Shown here: positions 52,043-60,926 of the stretch, one piece after another
How positions within the stretch are numbered: position 1 is the stretch's first letter
Layout of the letters: the number at the start of each line of letters is the position of its first letter
Assembly: GCF_017592555.1 (NCBI RefSeq)
Contig: NZ_JAGFNS010000002.1
Coordinates: 190,586-254,585, forward strand
DNA length: 64,000 nucleotides
Reading direction: 5' to 3'
Origin: Actinoplanes flavus
Lineage (GTDB): Bacteria; Actinomycetota; Actinomycetes; Mycobacteriales; Micromonosporaceae
Position numbers and translations under genes: made by a program
The notes under the pieces: model-generated
Databases searched by the model: none
The model's input: only the letters and a program-made list of their open reading frames with translations
Told to the model about the DNA's origin: nothing

Positions 52043-53347
52043 TCAGCCGGCCAGTCGATGGGTGACCTCGCGGACGTCGTCGCGGTCGGGCCAGCGGGCC
52101 AGTACGGGCAGCGCGCGGCGTAGCTCCGTGATGGTGGTCCGTGAGGGGATCGTTGAAGTGGTGTCCAGGACGTTCAGGATCAGTTGGCAGGCGAGGCCGG
52201 GTGCGCCGGCGTGGGCGTGGGCTTGGGCGAGTTTGGCGGTGGTGATCGCGGAGGTGCGGGCGGAGCTGGCGCTGATGCGGGGTAGGCGGGGGCTGAGTGT
52301 GTCGATCGCGCGGTTGCCGGCGCCGAGGTAGACATCGCAGGTGGCGGTGAAGATGCTGAGCAGGTCGTCGTCGGGGACGCTGGCCTGTCCGGGTGTCGGC
52401 AGGCTGCTGCTGTCGTCGGGCTGCTGGAACAGCGCGGCGGTCTGGTCCAGCGCGTATCGGGCCTGGTCGGGGCGTCGGTTGAGGGCGTATCCGTAGGCGA
52501 TTTGTTTGTAGGCCAGGGCCCGGACTCTTGCCGGTGCGGCCGGTACCCGTAAGGCGCGTTGGGCCTGTTCGACGGCGGCCACGCCGTCGCCGGCGTGGCT
52601 GATGGCCAGCATGGAGCGGCGCACGTGGGTGTACGCGGCCATGCCCGGCCAGCCGGCATGGTGCGCCCACTGCTCGGTGCGGTCGGTCCAGTACAGCGCA
52701 GACGGCAGGTCGCCTGACTCCTCGGCCATCCACGACAACGACTCGTCGTAGCGGGCCAGAACCAGACCGAACCGTGCTCGCAGCGGCGGGGGAGCACGGC
52801 GGTGCAGCACCTCGGCCAGAGCGACCTGTGCGGTGAGTGGCCGGATCAGCCTGGCGGGCGCCATCACCCGTGCGGCGTTCTGCAGTCCGGTAAGGGTCGT
52901 TTCCAGGCCGGCGAGGACCTCCTCGTCGACCGCCATGTCCTCGGTTGCGTGCTGCAGGCCAGCGAGCAGGGTGCCGCCGACCGCACCGATGCCCGCTGCG
53001 GCGAGCAGTTCCCGGCGAGAGATCGGCACCCGGATGCCACGACCGGGTATCAACACGAGCACCACGTCCTCGCCGAGGTCACGAACGTTGCGGTCACTGT
53101 CGCCGGGCCCACGGGTGTCGGCGAGGGCGGTAATCGCGCCACCGGTGTCGTAGAGCAGGTCCAGGGCAGTGGCCAGCCACGGAGCAAGGCTACGTCGGCC
53201 GGTCTCCACCTGCGAGAGCAGCGAGGGCGCACAACCCACCCGGCGGGTGACCGCGTCCAGGGTAAGCCGCCGGCCACTGCGAAGACGGCGCAGAACCGCG
53301 CCGAGATCAGGGTCTACGTGGGTGGCGTCGTTACCGGGTCTCTTCAC
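52043..53347 (-). CDS. XRE-family regulator with TPR domain
   Basis: 434 residues from a GTG at 53347. Helix-turn-helix at residues 14-55: LGAVLRRLRSGRRLTLDAVTRRVGCAPSLLSQVETGRRS. Then a short segment resembling a twin-arginine-like region (SRRELLAAAGIGAVGGTLL), common in these regulators, followed by TPR-type repeats. It is divergent from the base-modification operon and shares the 206-nt gap 53348-53553, so it probably controls that operon. Confidence 0.88.
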   Translation of the reverse strand: MKRPGNDATHVDPDLGAVLRRLRSGRRLTLDAVTRRVGCAPSLLSQVETGRRSLAPWLATALDLLYDTGGAITALADTRGPGDSDRNVRDLGEDVVLVLIPGRGIRVPISRRELLAAAGIGAVGGTLLAGLQHATEDMAVDEEVLAGLETTLTGLQNAARVMAPARLIRPLTAQVALAEVLHRRAPPPLRARFGLVLARYDESLSWMAEESGDLPSALYWTDRTEQWAHHAGWPGMAAYTHVRRSMLAISHAGDGVAAVEQAQRALRVPAAPARVRALAYKQIAYGYALNRRPDQARYALDQTAALFQQPDDSSSLPTPGQASVPDDDLLSIFTATCDVYLGAGNRAIDTLSPRLPRISASSARTSAITTAKLAQAHAHAGAPGLACQLILNVLDTTSTIPSRTTITELRRALPVLARWPDRDDVREVTHRLAG

Positions 53348-53553
53348 AGTTCTTCACACCCCGCCGTGCGAACCTCGGTTCACCGAGACGCTGACGTCAA
53401 TCTATGCGTAGACGTGGCGGGAAAGACAGCATGCCGGGCTTACTCCCGGGTGGTCGGCACCCCCACGCCGGGAGGCGACGCTGTGAGTGTCGTGAAGCTA
53501 TTCGGCGCCCTCCCGATGATTCACCGCAGGCCGGACCCAACAGGAGGTGGCCC

Positions 53554-54522
53554 GTGATCGAGTTCAAGGAGTACCAGCAGGCAGCTCAGCAAACGAGCCG
53601 GCTGGCGTTGGGAGGCCCGCAGGCCGCCATCGCCCCGATGCTCGGCCTGGCCGCCGGAACCGGCTCCATCCTCAACGTCTACCGCAAATATTTGCGCGAC
53701 GGCGTCGACCTCGCCGCCTATCGCGAGTTCCTGCGCGAAGAACTGGGCGACCTGCTGTGGTACGTGGCGGCGGTGGCGACGGCGTTCGGTCTCGATCTGC
53801 AGGACATCGCGACGGCGAACCTGCACCGCACCCGTGATCGCTATCCGGTCGGCCCGCCGGAGCAGGCGCTGATGGAATTGCCGGTTTTCGACGCCGCCTG
53901 CCCGCCGCAGGAACGCCTACCGCGCCGGCTGGTGGTCGCGTTCGCCGAGGAGACCCTCGGGTCCGGGCGCCGGGCAGCCCGCCAGATTCTGCTTGCCGCC
54001 GAGCCGAACGCCTTCCCCGACGGCCCGGTCCACGGGGAGGCCGGCAAGGTGGCCGGTTACCGGGTAGGCGGCCCGCTGGGCGATCCGTTGACCGACAACT
54101 CCCGTCGTTCGGACGCCTACCGCTATCACGACGCCATCCACCTCGGCTTCCTGGCCGTCTTGAACTGGTCACCCACGACCCGGGCGCTACTGCACCTGAA
54201 ACGCAAGTCGGATCCGATGGCCGATGAATGCGAGGACGGAGCTCGCGCGGTCTTCGCCGAGGAGGGCCTGGCCGCGGTGCTGTCCCGGCTCGCCGTCCGG
54301 CACGCGGGTTTCCAGAGCGAGGCGAGCGTGGACGGTGAGGTCATCGAGGTCGCCCGCGCGGCCTCGATGGACCTGGAGGTGCAGTCGCTGCCGGTGTGGC
54401 TGTGGCGCCGCGCCATCCAGCAAGGCTTCCAGGCGATGCGACACCTAGCGGAGAACGAAGGCGGCTACCTCGCCGTTGATCTTGACGCCCGCGAGTTGAC
54501 CTACCACAAGGTTCTGCCATGA
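53554..54522 (+). CDS. MazG-like pyrophosphohydrolase with MazG_C-type extension
   Basis: 322 residues from a GTG at 53554 with CAGGAGGTGG upstream. Residues 1-95 are MazG-like: EYQQAAQQTSRLA and FLREELGDLLWYVAAVATAFG, with metal ligands in EELGD (62-66) and the later ANLHRTRDRY. Residues 110-322 are a second domain with GDPLTDNSRRSDAYRYHD (176-193) and HLGFLAVLNWSPTTRALLHLKRKSD, matching what is described as the MazG C-terminal domain in predicted DNA-modification loci. MazG proteins hydrolyse (d)NTPs to monophosphates. The stop overlaps the next start (ATGA). Confidence 0.78.
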   Translation: MIEFKEYQQAAQQTSRLALGGPQAAIAPMLGLAAGTGSILNVYRKYLRDGVDLAAYREFLREELGDLLWYVAAVATAFGLDLQDIATANLHRTRDRYPVGPPEQALMELPVFDAACPPQERLPRRLVVAFAEETLGSGRRAARQILLAAEPNAFPDGPVHGEAGKVAGYRVGGPLGDPLTDNSRRSDAYRYHDAIHLGFLAVLNWSPTTRALLHLKRKSDPMADECEDGARAVFAEEGLAAVLSRLAVRHAGFQSEASVDGEVIEVARAASMDLEVQSLPVWLWRRAIQQGFQAMRHLAENEGGYLAVDLDARELTYHKVLP

Positions 54523-55097
54523 GCGCCGCCAGCGAATTCCGGGCCGGGCTCCGCCGGCTGCACGCCGAGAAGGACACCGCCTACCGGACGGCGTGGAAGC
54601 GCCGCGGCGAGCTGCTGTCCGTGCTGCCCAACATCGCCCGTAAGGCCGACCGGCTGGAATCCGCCGGTGCCGGTGCCCCGGGAACCCGCGACGAGGACCT
54701 GATGGACACGGTCGTCGACCTGCTGGTCTATACCCTGAAATACCAGACGCTGCTCGGCGACCAGGACCCCGCCGTCGCCGCCCACCTCTTCGACCAGCTG
54801 CCGCCGCCCTACAGCGACGGCCGGCAAGGGTTCGAAGTGCTCCTCGACGGGCTCGACCTGAGCCCGCTGGACGAGCCACCGTTCACCGCGTCGGCCGCCG
54901 AGGCAACGACCGAGGTACTGACGGCATTCCAACGGGTCGAGAGCTGCTTCACCGGGAACGCGGTGCCGGCCGGTGAACGTCAGCGGCGGGCAGCCGAGCT
55001 GGCGGCGGCCGTGGTACGGATGCTCGCCGTGTTACGGCACAAGAAGCCCTCCCTGTATCAGGGCTTTCTGGACCGCTGGGGCGGAGGCGATCGGTGA
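54519..55097 (+). CDS. Nmad1 (DUF1599)-like protein
   Basis: 192 residues. KDTAYRTAWKRRGELLSVL, then PNIARKADRLE (residues 18-47), then EDLMDTVVDLLVYTLKYQTLL is the pattern of the nucleotide-modification-associated domain 1 (DUF1599), a MazG-related all-alpha fold named from its occurrence in predicted base-modification operons. The C-terminal 90 residues are helical and less conserved. It is coupled at both ends: ATGA with the MazG-like gene and GTGATG with the TylF-like gene. Activity is predicted only. Confidence 0.68.
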   Translation: MSAASEFRAGLRRLHAEKDTAYRTAWKRRGELLSVLPNIARKADRLESAGAGAPGTRDEDLMDTVVDLLVYTLKYQTLLGDQDPAVAAHLFDQLPPPYSDGRQGFEVLLDGLDLSPLDEPPFTASAAEATTEVLTAFQRVESCFTGNAVPAGERQRRAAELAAAVVRMLAVLRHKKPSLYQGFLDRWGGGDR

Positions 55098-56059
55098 TGC
55101 GAGCCGACGACTTCACCAAGTTGCGCGCAGACCTGGAGAACGAACTGCTCGCCGGTGCCCGCTGCGTTGCCATCCTGGGGCTCACCGAAGTCGCGCTGCG
55201 GCTTCTCGACGTTCTAACCGGGTCAGGACTGATCGCGGCCGTCGACGGCATCTACACCACTACGGAACAGCCTCCGACCGCCTTGAGTGTGCCGGTGGCT
55301 CCTATGGCGGCCCTGCGGCATGCGGCACCCGATGTGGTCGTGGTCGCCTCCGACGAAGACAAACAGGACCTGCTGCTGGCTGCCCTTCCTCACCTGCAGG
55401 GCACTCCGAAGGTGATCGTGGCCGGATACCGCCACCTCGACTTCCGTGACCCCACCTACGAGCAGGAACGCGCCCAGCTGCTGGTGCCGAGCCTTGCCAA
55501 CGGATACCCGCACAGCCTGCCGCACCTATACCAGTGTCTGGCCAACGCGGCCCGCCTGCAGCTGGCCGGCGTGGTCGCCGAGTTCGGCATGTTCAAGGGC
55601 GGCACCACCATGTTCCTGTCGCGGATCATCGAACGTCTCGGGGCCGACTGGCCGGTGATCGGGTTCGACAGCTTCGCCGGCTTCCCGGCTCGGCGCAGCC
55701 CGTTGGACATGTACGACCACCCCGACTGCGTGTTCACCGACCTGGACGCCGTCCGCGGCTACCTGGCCGGCCGCAACGTCGAAATCGTGGCCGGCGACAT
55801 CGTCGAGACCGCCGCCCGCCTGCAGACCGAAGACGTCGTCCTCAGCTTCATCGACACCGACAACTACAGCTCGGCCCGCGCCGCCCTGGACGTGGTCCGC
55901 GAGCGCACCTTTGTCGGAGGGGCGATCGTCTTCGACCACTTCACCGGCACCGACCGCTTCCGCTACACGATCGGGGAACGCATCGCCGGACTACCTCTGC
56001 TGGATGACGCCCGCTACTTCCATCTGCACGGCACCGGAGTGTTCTATCGTCAACGCTGA
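55094..56059 (+). CDS. TylF-type SAM methyltransferase with extra N-terminal domain
   Basis: 321 residues, starting at the GTG (55094) or ATG (55097). Residues 1-115 are a Rossmann-like domain (CVAILGLTEVALRLLDVLTG, APDVVVVASDEDKQDLLLAALP). Residues 125-321 match TylF/MycF sugar O-methyltransferases: QLAGVVAEFGMFKGGTTMFLSR, VIGFDSFAGFP, VEIVAGDIVETAARLQ, VLSFIDTDNYSSARAALDV and GGAIVFDHFTGTDRF. Family members methylate hydroxyls on activated sugars. In this operon a hydroxyl on a modified pyrimidine or an attached group is a possible target, which is inference. Confidence 0.8.
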   Translation: MMRADDFTKLRADLENELLAGARCVAILGLTEVALRLLDVLTGSGLIAAVDGIYTTTEQPPTALSVPVAPMAALRHAAPDVVVVASDEDKQDLLLAALPHLQGTPKVIVAGYRHLDFRDPTYEQERAQLLVPSLANGYPHSLPHLYQCLANAARLQLAGVVAEFGMFKGGTTMFLSRIIERLGADWPVIGFDSFAGFPARRSPLDMYDHPDCVFTDLDAVRGYLAGRNVEIVAGDIVETAARLQTEDVVLSFIDTDNYSSARAALDVVRERTFVGGAIVFDHFTGTDRFRYTIGERIAGLPLLDDARYFHLHGTGVFYRQR

Positions 56060-56104
56060 CCAAACCCGACAAACAAGATCAATACGTACGGCGATGGGAG
56101 CCCC

Positions 56105-57139
56105 ATGACACTGCGACCCCCTGTCGCACGCAACGGCATCTACGAGCACTACTGGGCCTTCGCGTCGCGGCGCCAGGCGGCCTTCGAGCGCCGGGTCGCA
56201 GGCCTGCCCGCCCCATGGACCGACGATCCCATCCTGCAGACGTTCAAGTTCTGCAACGTATACCGGGCTGCCGACCGCGTCAGCCAGTACATGATTCGCG
56301 ACGTCTGCTACCACGACGAACCCTGCACGCCGGAAGACCGGCTGTTCCAGATCGTGGCCTTCCGCACCTTCAGCAAAATCGACACCTGGCGGGACGTACA
56401 CGCCACCCTGGGGCGCTATCCCACCCTCGACGACCTCGGCGACGGCTCGTTCACCCGAGCCCTCGACGAGGCGCGCCGCCGCAACGGCGGCCTCTACACC
56501 GGCGCGTTCATCCTCTGCGCGACCGACGCCTACGGGCAGGGACTCAAACACCTCAACCACGTCGAACTGTTCCGCCACATGTTCCTGACCGACGACCTCG
56601 GCGCGAAACTCCTCGCCGCGACCTCCCTGCGCGAGGTCTACGACCAGCTGCACGGCTACCCGCTCATGGGCGACTTCATGAGCTACCAGATCAGCATCGA
56701 CCTCAACTACTCCGGTCTGATCAACTTCTCGGAGAACGAGTTCACCCAGGCCGGACCGGGCGCGCTCCGCGGCATCAAGAAATGCTTCACCGACCTCGGC
56801 GACTACACACCGGCCGACACCATCCGCTGGATGGTCGACAACCAGGAGAAGGAACTGGACCGGCTGGGTCTGCCGTTCAACGGTCTCTGGGGCCGCCCGC
56901 TGCACGCCATCGACTGCCAGGGCCTCTTCTGCGAAACCGACAAATACTGCCGGGAAGCAGCCCCCGAACTGGCCAGCGCCCGCAAGCGAATCAAGGCGCG
57001 ATTCACGCAGACGGCCGAGCCCATGGAATTGTTCTTCCCGCCCAAATGGGACATCAACCAGCAGGTGCCGACGGGTCAGGTGCTCGGCACCACAGCATCG
57101 CCCGACCGGATGTTCGAGCCCCAAGGAACGTTGTTCTAG
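56105..57139 (+). CDS. 5-hmdU DNA kinase helical-domain family protein (putative base hypermodification)
   Basis: 344 residues; ATG at 56105 with GGGAGCC upstream. It is all helical with the conserved points I know from this family: FKFCNVYRAADRVSQY (residues 48-62), GDFMSYQISIDLNYS (189-203), EFTQAGPGALRGIKKCF and LHAIDCQGLFCETDKY (266-281). These resemble the 'putative DNA base hypermodification' proteins also described as HMUDK helical domain or alpha-glutamyl/putrescinyl thymine pyrophosphorylase-related. The basic helical fold suggests nucleic acid or nucleotide binding. It is the last gene of the four-gene operon. Catalysis is not established. Confidence 0.75.
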   Translation: MTLRPPVARNGIYEHYWAFASRRQAAFERRVAGLPAPWTDDPILQTFKFCNVYRAADRVSQYMIRDVCYHDEPCTPEDRLFQIVAFRTFSKIDTWRDVHATLGRYPTLDDLGDGSFTRALDEARRRNGGLYTGAFILCATDAYGQGLKHLNHVELFRHMFLTDDLGAKLLAATSLREVYDQLHGYPLMGDFMSYQISIDLNYSGLINFSENEFTQAGPGALRGIKKCFTDLGDYTPADTIRWMVDNQEKELDRLGLPFNGLWGRPLHAIDCQGLFCETDKYCREAAPELASARKRIKARFTQTAEPMELFFPPKWDINQQVPTGQVLGTTASPDRMFEPQGTLF

Positions 57140-57244
57140 AAAGAGATCGCGCCGGGTGGTGGTCGATGGCCAACATCTTCACGTCGGATAGGGCTACGCA
57201 TACATGTGTGATCTTGGTGAGCAGAGCCCGGCAATCGTCGATTC

Positions 57245-57826
57245 ATGATCCAAATGCGGGAGCCCTGCGACGGTCCACGGGCTCTGATGCGCTGCCGATG
57301 CGATGATCCGCACCACAGAACAATCGAAATCGGGAGGTGGCTCCTGAAAGGTATTCCACGTTTCGCCGTCCACGTCATCAGCAAGGCCCTGCAAACCTAC
57401 TGGAAGGTTTGCAAGCCCAGGACCTTCGGCGTCAAGGCACTGATCCTGCACCCGGCCGACCCCGGGTTATGCGTAATGATCAGGCACTCCTACACCGATC
57501 AAGAGCGCTGGGGATTACCTGGTGGGGGCTATCGCCCTCGGAGGGAATCGGCCGAGGACGCTGTCCGTCGGGAGTGCATGGAGGAGCTGGGGGTCGAGTT
57601 TGCCGCAGCAGTCGATGTGCTAAAAGAAGTCGCGACGGAACTCGAAGGAAAACGAGACCATCTGACCATTTTCAGGGGCACCGCGTTGTCGGCTGAACTT
57701 CGGACGAATGAAGAGGTCGCGGAAGCCCGATGGACGCCCTCTGATTATTCCGGGATTCCTTCTGGAAGGCTGCTTTCTCGGTGGGCAAATATTGCCATTT
57801 CCGCCCACCGGGAAGCTAAGGCTTAG
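57245..57826 (+). CDS. Nudix hydrolase
   Basis: 193 residues from the ATG at 57245; a shorter start near 57344 after GGGAGG is possible. The Nudix box is complete: GGGYRPRRESAEDAVRRECM followed by EELGV, with LPGGGY before it. FGVKALILHPADPGLCVMI precedes it and the end is a short helix. Nudix enzymes hydrolyse nucleoside diphosphate-linked compounds. Its location after the modification genes suggests a nucleotide-derived substrate, which is inference. Confidence 0.87.
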   Translation: MIQMREPCDGPRALMRCRCDDPHHRTIEIGRWLLKGIPRFAVHVISKALQTYWKVCKPRTFGVKALILHPADPGLCVMIRHSYTDQERWGLPGGGYRPRRESAEDAVRRECMEELGVEFAAAVDVLKEVATELEGKRDHLTIFRGTALSAELRTNEEVAEARWTPSDYSGIPSGRLLSRWANIAISAHREAKA

Positions 57827-58369
57827 GCCGCGATGCTGAGCCTCAGTTCACGGGCTACCCGAACACCACAGCGCGCGTCTGTCCAGGTCGGCGACATAAA
57901 TCCCCATGCAGATTCCCGGCGAATTCCTCTGTGTTTGGCCTTCCTGCCGGTTCCCTGGTGCTGGATCGTGGGCCTACACAACAACGCCTGACCCAATTTC
58001 GGAGAACGAGTCGTTCGGCATCAACGGTTCCACCGAGCGCCACCGCCAGTGATGGCCAGTTCACCGGCCCGTGCCGCCCGGGCCGGTTGGCTACAGCGCC
58101 GTTGGGTGACCCCGGCTGGTGGCGCCGACACGCGTAGTGCCAGGCCCGTCGAGCGTCCGTACGAGGGTTCGATCCCCAACGACTCGCAGGGGTAGCCCTC
58201 TCGAACGAATGTACTACCCGATGTGCGGACTTCGTCGTCTCGCCGACACCGCAGGCGCGTCGGCCCCCGATATCAGTAGAGACACGGCGCCCCGATCGGT
58301 GTCCGCATCCCTCCCGGCCATCGAGCCGGCAAAACGGATCGCCCCCAGAGGGCAGGAGGGCAAGGTCAG
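57827..58369. other. intergenic region
   Basis: 543 nt without a supported gene. A T-arm-like stretch near 58160-58185 (AGGGTTCGATCCCC) pairs for only three base pairs and is not called a tRNA. The end (58350-58369) holds GGAGGG, the ribosome site of the next gene. Confidence 0.35.
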
Positions 58370-58594
58370 GTGAGTACCAGCGTCGACGACACCCGCCGGG
58401 GCATCGTCCCTACTCAGTCCGATGCGGGTGCGCAGCCCGAGCATCGGCCGATGTGGTGGGAGCAGAGGATGCAGGCCCACGCGGATGCCGGCCTGTTCAG
58501 CCTGTTCGCGAACATGCCGCGCCTGGTGGTGCAGGCGATGAGGATGGGCTGGCGTGTCGACCGGTGGCGCACCGAGGCCGGGGAGGCTCGGTGA
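58370..58594 (+). CDS. 74-residue ORF with motif shared with next gene
   Basis: From a GTG at 58370; its stop overlaps the next start (GTGA). The second half, QRMQAHADAGLFSLFANMP, resembles FRAQARSDAGLFTRWVNYP near the start of the next protein. The N-terminal 25 residues are Thr/Asp/Gln-rich and look disordered. It may be a partial duplicate of the phosphotransferase head or a docking peptide. No family recognised. Confidence 0.55.
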   Translation: MSTSVDDTRRGIVPTQSDAGAQPEHRPMWWEQRMQAHADAGLFSLFANMPRLVVQAMRMGWRVDRWRTEAGEAR

Positions 58595-59379
58595 CCGGTG
58601 AACAGAAGGGCCGGGTATCGGCGGCGGCGCGGTTCCGGGCGCAGGCGCGCTCGGATGCGGGGTTGTTCACGCGTTGGGTGAACTATCCGGTGGCGGCCCA
58701 GTGGTGTGTGTTCGCGTACCGGATGCGGCTGCGGCCGACCACGCTGACGCTGGCGAACCTGCTGCTCGGCAGCGCCGGATCCGTCCTGGTGATCGCGGCT
58801 GCTCCGACGATCGCCGCTGGTCAGGCGCCGGGTGTGGCGGCTGCGGTGCTCGCGTGGTTGATGTGGCAGGCCGCGTACTGCTGTGACTGCGCGGACGGGC
58901 AACTCGCGCGGGTGACGGCCACCAGCACGCCTGCCGGTGCCCGTCTGGACGTGCTCTGCGACATCGGCGTGCAGATTATGCTGGTCACCGCGACCGCGGT
59001 GGCCGCCGCAGCCGGAAGGCCGGGCCTGCCGGTGTGGCTGCCCGTGGCGTTCGCCGGTACGTGGATGGTCAACCTGGTCACCTCCGTGATGGCCCGGCAG
59101 GGCAGCAACACCAGCCTGCTGGTCTCCGCCGGCTGGCCGGTGCAGGCGGTGAAGCTGACCCGTGACTACGGTTTTGTGCTCACCGTCATCGCCGGCACGC
59201 TTGCCGCCGCGCCTGACCAGCTGATGTGGCTGATGGCCGGTTTCACGCTGATCAACGGTGGTTTCCTGGTCGCGAGCATCATCCAGTCCACCCGAGCCGC
59301 TTGGTCCGGGAGCAGGCGTGCGACACCCACGGCAGGGTGTGATGGAGACACCGGACGCGGGCGGGGAGCGGCATGGTGA
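58591..59379 (+). CDS. CDP-alcohol phosphotransferase
   Basis: 262 residues from a GTG at 58591. The motif is CDCADGQLARVTATSTPAGA followed by RLDVLCDI (D-x2-D-G-x2-A-R-x8-G-x3-D-x3-D), so all metal-binding Asp are present. Five or six membrane segments follow (LANLLLGSAGSVLVIAA, IMLVTATAVAAAAG, MWLMAGFTLINGGFLVASII). These enzymes move a phosphoryl-linked group from a CDP-alcohol to a second alcohol. The N-terminal AQARSDAGLFTRWVN is extra to the usual family. Coupled to both neighbours. Confidence 0.88.
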   Translation: MTGEQKGRVSAAARFRAQARSDAGLFTRWVNYPVAAQWCVFAYRMRLRPTTLTLANLLLGSAGSVLVIAAAPTIAAGQAPGVAAAVLAWLMWQAAYCCDCADGQLARVTATSTPAGARLDVLCDIGVQIMLVTATAVAAAAGRPGLPVWLPVAFAGTWMVNLVTSVMARQGSNTSLLVSAGWPVQAVKLTRDYGFVLTVIAGTLAAAPDQLMWLMAGFTLINGGFLVASIIQSTRAAWSGSRRATPTAGCDGDTGRGRGAAW

Positions 59380-60683
59380 CCACTGATCCCCAGCCGGACA
59401 CTGTGCCCGCGGCGGTGCGGGCGCTGCGCCGCAGTGGCCCGCCGGTGCGGCAGGCGTGGGCGGCGTACGCGATCTCGCAAGCCGGTAGCGGTATCGGCGC
59501 CGGCGCCCTGCCTCTGGTGGCGATTCTGCTGCTGGACGCCTCGGACTGGCAGATCTCACTGCTGGCCGCGGTCGCGGGGATCGCCGGTGCCGTCGCAGTG
59601 GTGCCGCTCGGGCCATGGGTCGAGTTCCATCGCAAACGCCCGATCATGATCGGCGTGGATCTGCTGCGCGGTGTCACCCTGCTCAGTGTTCCGGTCGCCG
59701 CCTGGACCGGCGGGCTGACATTCGGTCAGTTGTGCCTGGTGGCCGCCGCGCAGACGGTCGGGACGATCGTGTCCTCGGCGGCCAGCACCGCATACCTGAG
59801 GTCGCTGGTACCCGGCGACCAGTTGGTGATGGTCAACTCGCGGTGGGAGAGCACCATGTGGACGGCCAGCACGCTCGGCCCACCAGCCGGCGGGATGCTC
59901 GCCTCCTGGCTCGGTGCGCTCGCCGCAGTCCTGATTGACGCGGCCAGTTTCCTGCTGTCGGCGGTCACGCTGGGCCGGGTCCGGCACCGCGAACCCGTAC
60001 CCGTGCCCGTAATCGCGGGGCGTGGCCGGCACTCGATGGCCGAGATGACCGCGGGGTGGCGGCACATCGGCGTCCACCCGGTTCTTGTCCGGCTTTTCGG
60101 GCACGCCTTGATCTTCGGCGGCTGCATTGTCGCGTCCACACCGCTGATCGCCGTGCTCATGCTCCGCGATCTCGGGTTCAGCCCGGCGCAGTACGGCCTC
60201 GCCCTCGGTGTGCCGTGCGCGGCAGGGGTTCTCGGGTCAGTGCTGGCACCGCGAATCATCCGCTGGGCCGGGTTGATGCCGACCCTGCTCGCCGCGGGGG
60301 CAGCGCGCTGTCTGTGGATGGCCGTTATCCCGTTCGCCCCGGGTACGACTGCCGGCCTGGTGCTGATCATTGCCGCGGATACGGCGCTGCTGCTGTGCGC
60401 CGGAATCTTCAACCCCGCGTTTTCGACCTACCGGATGCGGGCGGTCGCCGACGGCTACCTGGCGCGGGTGACCGCCGCGTGGGCGGTCAGCAGCAAGGTC
60501 GCCCAACCCATAGTGATCGCGGCCGCCGGCGTGGTCGCCGCGGCGGTCGGCGCCCGGGTGGCGCTGCTGGGTCTAGCCGGTGTGCTGCTGGCCAGCATGG
60601 TCGTGTTGCCCTGGCGCAGCTGGACCACGCCAGACTCGGCCGTAAGCATCGGGCCAGTCCAGACAGCGGGAGCACAGCCGTGA
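59373..60683 (+). CDS. MFS transporter
   Basis: 436 residues, ATG at 59373 overlapping the upstream stop. Twelve hydrophobic segments; GPWVEFHRKRPIMIGVDLLRG is the loop after TM2 and RHREPVPVPVIAGRGRHS the central loop. It resembles actinobacterial exporters of the EmrB/bypass type (LSVPVAAWTGGLTFGQLCLV, LASWLGALAAVLIDAASFLLSAVTLG). Likely exports the product of the cluster, by inference. The stop overlaps the next start (GTGA). Confidence 0.85.
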   Translation: MVTTDPQPDTVPAAVRALRRSGPPVRQAWAAYAISQAGSGIGAGALPLVAILLLDASDWQISLLAAVAGIAGAVAVVPLGPWVEFHRKRPIMIGVDLLRGVTLLSVPVAAWTGGLTFGQLCLVAAAQTVGTIVSSAASTAYLRSLVPGDQLVMVNSRWESTMWTASTLGPPAGGMLASWLGALAAVLIDAASFLLSAVTLGRVRHREPVPVPVIAGRGRHSMAEMTAGWRHIGVHPVLVRLFGHALIFGGCIVASTPLIAVLMLRDLGFSPAQYGLALGVPCAAGVLGSVLAPRIIRWAGLMPTLLAAGAARCLWMAVIPFAPGTTAGLVLIIAADTALLLCAGIFNPAFSTYRMRAVADGYLARVTAAWAVSSKVAQPIVIAAAGVVAAAVGARVALLGLAGVLLASMVVLPWRSWTTPDSAVSIGPVQTAGAQP

Positions 60684-60898
60684 GCGACCCGATGCGGAAT
60701 GGCCGGTTCGCGCGGCCTCGCCGGCACGGCGACACCATCGAACGCGCGATCACTCCAGGGCAGGCCACGCCGGCTGCCAGGTTCCTGATCAAGGAGCTGG
60801 CGGCCACGCCGCCGGGCTGCCATCGCGTGCCGGCCAAGGTCGCCGAGGAGCCACGCGGCGAACCAGGCCAGCGCGCCACCTCCAGGACAGAGCTCTGA
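60680..60898 (+). CDS. 72-residue hypothetical protein
   Basis: From a GTG at 60680 overlapping the MFS stop. MRNGRFARPRRHGDTIERAI, then TPAARFLIKELAATPPGCHRVPAKVAEEPR. Strongly basic start, short helix, polar end. Only coupling and frame length support it. No family recognised. Confidence 0.45.
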   Translation: MSDPMRNGRFARPRRHGDTIERAITPGQATPAARFLIKELAATPPGCHRVPAKVAEEPRGEPGQRATSRTEL

Positions 60899-60926
60899 TT
60901 TGCCGACCGCCTACCGAAGAGGAGAA

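Noticed and set aside
56215-57306. 363-codon plus-strand open frame
   Set aside because: An out-of-frame Arg/His/Pro-rich shadow of the base-hypermodification gene.
58155-58190. tRNA-like AGGGTTCGATCCCC
   Set aside because: T-stem is three pairs, and no cloverleaf fits the flanking 100 nt.
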